Source: Planctomycetota bacterium (lineage in GTDB: Bacteria; Planctomycetota; SZUA-567; H5-PLA8). From it: 64,000 bases of DNA. The DNA is taken from assembly GCA_027493525.1 (NCBI GenBank), contig JAOSKN010000002.1, positions 410,288 to 474,287 of the forward strand, given 5' to 3'. A program made the position numbers and the translations under genes. Below, in pieces: positions 62,701 to 64,000 of this stretch (position 1 is its first letter; each line of letters starts with the position of its first letter). A model generated the notes under the pieces. It was not told the origin of the DNA and did not search any database. It was given only the letters and a program-made list of their open reading frames with translations.

Positions 62701-63617
62701 TGAACGAAGCCGGCGGGCGCGGGGCGCTGGTGACGTTCCACAACGCGCACGAACTCTCGGGGCTGCCGGTGAGCCTGGACCTCGCGCCGTACGGGACGCT
62801 CCCGCGGCGCGCCTTCGCGCTGGAAGCGAAGCAGGATCCGGCGCCGCTCGCCTTCTACATCCGCGACGGCAAGGCGCACTTCGTCGCGCCGGCGGCCAAG
62901 AGCGCGGCGGTGCTGCTGGTCGAGGAGGCCGCCGGACCGTTCGCGGCGACCGTGCTGGTCCGCTCGGCCGAAGCCGAGGCGCACCTCACCGCCGAGGCGA
63001 TGAACTGGAGCGGCGCGCCGCTGGGCGCGGAGCTGGAGTGCTGGAGCCCCGAGGAGAAGCCGCGGCAGGTCCGCGTCGCGCTGGAGCTCCGGCCCGGGCA
63101 GGTTTCGCGCACGCGCTTCGAATTCCCCGAAGCCGCGGCGCGGACGCTGGTGCGGCCGGTGCGCGTGCGGCTGCGGACCTCGCTGGGGGACTCCTTCGAC
63201 GCCGTCGCCGGGATGCTTCCGCGCGTCCTGGACGGCTCCTTCGAGCGCGACGTGCCGGCGGGGAGCGTCGAGGAGGGCGCCCGCGACGGCCGCCGCGCGG
63301 TGGATATCCGCAAGCACGGCGCGCGCCGCCGTGTGTTCCTCGAGCCGGGCCGCAAGTTCGACCTGAGCTGCTGGGTGAAGGCCGCGGCCGGGCAGGCGCT
63401 GCCGGAGGTCGCCGTCCGGCAGGGCGCGGCGCGGCAGGTCTTCGAGAAGAGCGGCGCGGCGCAGGACGGCTGGGTGGAACTGGTCGCCAAGGGCATCGAA
63501 GGGCAGGGCTACAGCACCGACGAATGGAGCGACGCGCGCTCGATCGAGGTCAAGAGCCTCCCCGACGCGCCCCAGCCGGTTCTGGTGGACGCCTTCGCGG
63601 CGGCGCCGGCGAAGTAG
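59736..63617 (+). CDS. Giant secreted DUF6259-like glycoside-hydrolase-type protein
   Basis: The protein has 1293 residues. The signal peptide is RFPFTALLAALLFVFAARAES. An N-terminal beta domain contains a CBM-like part (residues about 90-220, YYRWVRYWISWGGHWNYQSQ). A beta-sandwich (about 330-600) is followed by a barrel-like domain of about 600-950 with LVEGLDYCQMWGSTFNGACP, GYYFHGNSTGFSYIMTHG, YRCDTVYYDTMAFGCDHPDF and EASRRTTPGYANLVEGVGDV, the pattern of DUF6259. The Asp and Glu in YYDTMAF and NLVEG are candidate catalytic acids. C-terminal beta domains follow. It should act on an unknown polysaccharide outside the cytoplasm. Confidence 0.72.
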   Translation: MLNVRRFPFTALLAALLFVFAARAESDKEKDLKKKEEHERKPGPALELAAGVTVSTSSGCRVGAGETVLLDRVATQPQDAKWISLEAEDAGYVDPQGDAAAHRSGRSFAAGSIVQVYAGETKPYEAGKDEKASGGAYVDFLDQYSIDFNVAEPGAYYRWVRYWISWGGHWNYQSQVDDGPIQPVLLNNLKLKDWFWMRDKEPYELSAGTHKHHGMYLHNGKRIDKIVFTRDPDWKPDPDGTGPEKSPLEFVAEGTVVTKPFKPVSARRWISVLLPGARNGGAIAGEVSLDGGATYLPLPADGSLGFLGAPRGDGNDALVFRFTLQRAKDRPSPVLQTPVVVYEADADAFAILEDEALRLLVDRRSGAPAGIVNKAAGVTVQEAGLPTSFIDLRIKKPGSPARDVPWASLKLEAFKSSKDSVDARYLAPTPEGDVELRSRMKLEKGGRLALELELDNRSGYDVLETGYPKLEGLKLGERSDDDVLVWPYQAGMFHVGPCLLGTVEIGYPAGMAWIDLFGDEGGLYLGSHDPYIVATKVRSASDTALERVSLSFTKRHRIAAGTKKRYSYLLAAHAGDWHDGADLYRAWFYSAFPRPMLPQWLKDTHGWQTQGALKEKRPRHYTELFHAPELALVEGLDYCQMWGSTFNGACPSYYLPRKECGGEEAFTGVNAWWRGLGHHIGYYFHGNSTGFSYIMTHGAFTPDEMKVLREAFDAYAKEAKLADPGKLWQERFVERLHSYFDTPWSEYPAELRPMSWADYVKYRGYESEDYKVEREKYLKDFAKRHAQADQHNSEDDYSHFSSTAKPWQDFLCFWTDRYVNRYRCDTVYYDTMAFGCDHPDFNPHLGLHGEGDAAMHRLKLLDRIIEASRRTTPGYANLVEGVGDVWGTRMYMLLSGFARNPEIFRYTFPDMVMFQGHANGYWSGEKSYQSIREAFLLANKFDVIHASEMVRDLIYVRQQLGPWMTRGTFLDTKGLRVPDPRLHAKGFRVNEAGGRGALVTFHNAHELSGLPVSLDLAPYGTLPRRAFALEAKQDPAPLAFYIRDGKAHFVAPAAKSAAVLLVEEAAGPFAATVLVRSAEAEAHLTAEAMNWSGAPLGAELECWSPEEKPRQVRVALELRPGQVSRTRFEFPEAAARTLVRPVRVRLRTSLGDSFDAVAGMLPRVLDGSFERDVPAGSVEEGARDGRRAVDIRKHGARRRVFLEPGRKFDLSCWVKAAAGQALPEVAVRQGAARQVFEKSGAAQDGWVELVAKGIEGQGYSTDEWSDARSIEVKSLPDAPQPVLVDAFAAAPAK

Positions 63618-63694
63618 CGGTCCGCGTGCCATGAGCCGGCGCGGCTGGCCCGTGCCGGGGGATGACGGACTCTGGGTATAGGCCGCACGCCTCA

Positions 63695-63731
63695 GCACGG
63701 GGCGTGGGCTGCGCCCACGACCCGTGGCACG
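63695..63731. repeat. Short intergenic palindromic repeat, copy 2
   Basis: The copy starts GCACGGGGCG and ends GACCCGTGGCACG, with a central hairpin CGTGGGC-TGC-GCCCACG (63703-63719). The copy at 57181 lacks the extra TGG/CAC of the central stem. Confidence 0.65.
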
Positions 63732-63741
63732 AGCGGTATCG

Positions 63742-64000
63742 CTACCGCGGCAACGGAACGCGGTTGTTGCCTTCGTAGATCTCGTCGAGCTTGCCGTCGG
63801 GGTCCGCGACGACGGAGCAGCCCGCGTGCTCGGCGGGCAGGTCGAACTCGAACGAGAGCGCCTTGGGCTCCAGGTCGCCGACGCCGGCCAGCTTGCCCAG
63901 CTTCTTGCGGGCGATTTCCTTCCCGCCGGCGTCCACGAGCGCGACGACTACTTCCGCGGCCTCCGGCAGGCCCAGGTTGAAGACCTGGCCGCGCAGGAGC
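63742..64000 (-). CDS. Partial CDS, C-terminal beta-sandwich (CARDB-like) end of a secreted protein
   Basis: The frame is open to the window edge; 85 residues are seen, ending KLDEIYEGNNRVPLPR. The pattern of alternating hydrophobic strands with a final D-E-x-Y-E-G-N-N segment is that of CARDB-type adhesion or extracellular modules, which usually end in E-x-N-E-x-N-N. The 5' part is outside the window, so the protein as a whole cannot be named. Confidence 0.6.
   Translation of the reverse strand, partial: LLRGQVFNLGLPEAAEVVVALVDAGGKEIARKKLGKLAGVGDLEPKALSFEFDLPAEHAGCSVVADPDGKLDEIYEGNNRVPLPR

Noticed and set aside
59463..63698. A 1411-codon antisense open frame opposite the DUF6259 gene
   Set aside because: High GC leaves long stop-free frames on the opposite strand. 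Its product is Arg/Val/Leu/His-rich with no domain, and the sense gene has a signal peptide and recognisable motifs.

Overview
This is a GC-rich (roughly two-thirds GC by eye), densely coded bacterial chromosome segment. The gene content suggests a Planctomycetota or other PVC-type environmental bacterium: secreted glycoside-hydrolase-like giants, a sulfatase-fold enzyme under a LacI regulator, a DUF6178 protein, M28 and rhomboid peptidases, a fused FAD/Fe-S D-2-hydroxyacid dehydrogenase, an Asn-type EF-P and an MreB operon of unusual make-up. This is inferred from gene content; there is no rRNA or marker set here to prove it.

Layout. (1) 1-8276: the right part of an integrated element, lower in GC, seated in the 3' end of a tRNA-Arg(CCT) gene and ending in an excisionase-like and a tyrosine-integrase gene. 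Its cargo is DNA-processing: a RecB/Cas4-like nuclease with four candidate Fe-S cysteines, a WGR-domain ATP-dependent DNA ligase, a DUF932 protein, a free-standing M41 (FtsH-type) protease domain and several small unknowns. The left end lies outside the window. (2) 8391-16545: core and accessory metabolism (secreted protein plus LacI regulator, GlcD/GlcF-type fusion, Nudix, enoyl-CoA hydratase, EF-P). (3) 16667-26021: a SecD-like orphan, a phosphoesterase/HAD fusion, lipoprotein, sulfite-oxidase-fold enzyme, NagD-type HAD phosphatase, alpha/beta hydrolase, FdhD and a class V aminotransferase. (4) 26054-33780: AraC regulator divergent from a frameshifted PhyH gene, two carbohydrate-type proteins, a small nucleotidyltransferase pair resembling a toxin-antitoxin module, and an M28 peptidase. 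(5) 33781-34260: a gene-free gap between convergent genes that carries five evenly spaced hairpin repeats. (6) 34261-42570: TPR membrane protein, ABC ATPase plus interrupted PHP gene, then a cell-shape operon ending in mreB. (7) 42761-53753: DUF6178 protein, DAHP synthase, M20 amidohydrolase, a LacI-sulfatase operon with a clear promoter/operator, threonine dehydratase and a HEAT-like protein. (8) 53908-64000: an ammonium transporter behind a sigma-54-type promoter, a beta-propeller protein, a lipoprotein built of 36-residue repeats, rhomboid, a DUF6259 giant and a truncated gene at the edge.

Four genes are broken by a single change (27098, 38519, 44598 and 52609 loci). Three are one-base shifts at short homopolymers, so sequencing or assembly error is a serious alternative to real decay.

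The strongest candidates for something undescribed are the periodic hairpin array at 33814-34219, the 36-residue-repeat lipoprotein at 57262-58464, and the nuclease/ligase/protease cargo of the tRNA-Arg element. Family assignments come from recognising motifs by eye; no database search was run.
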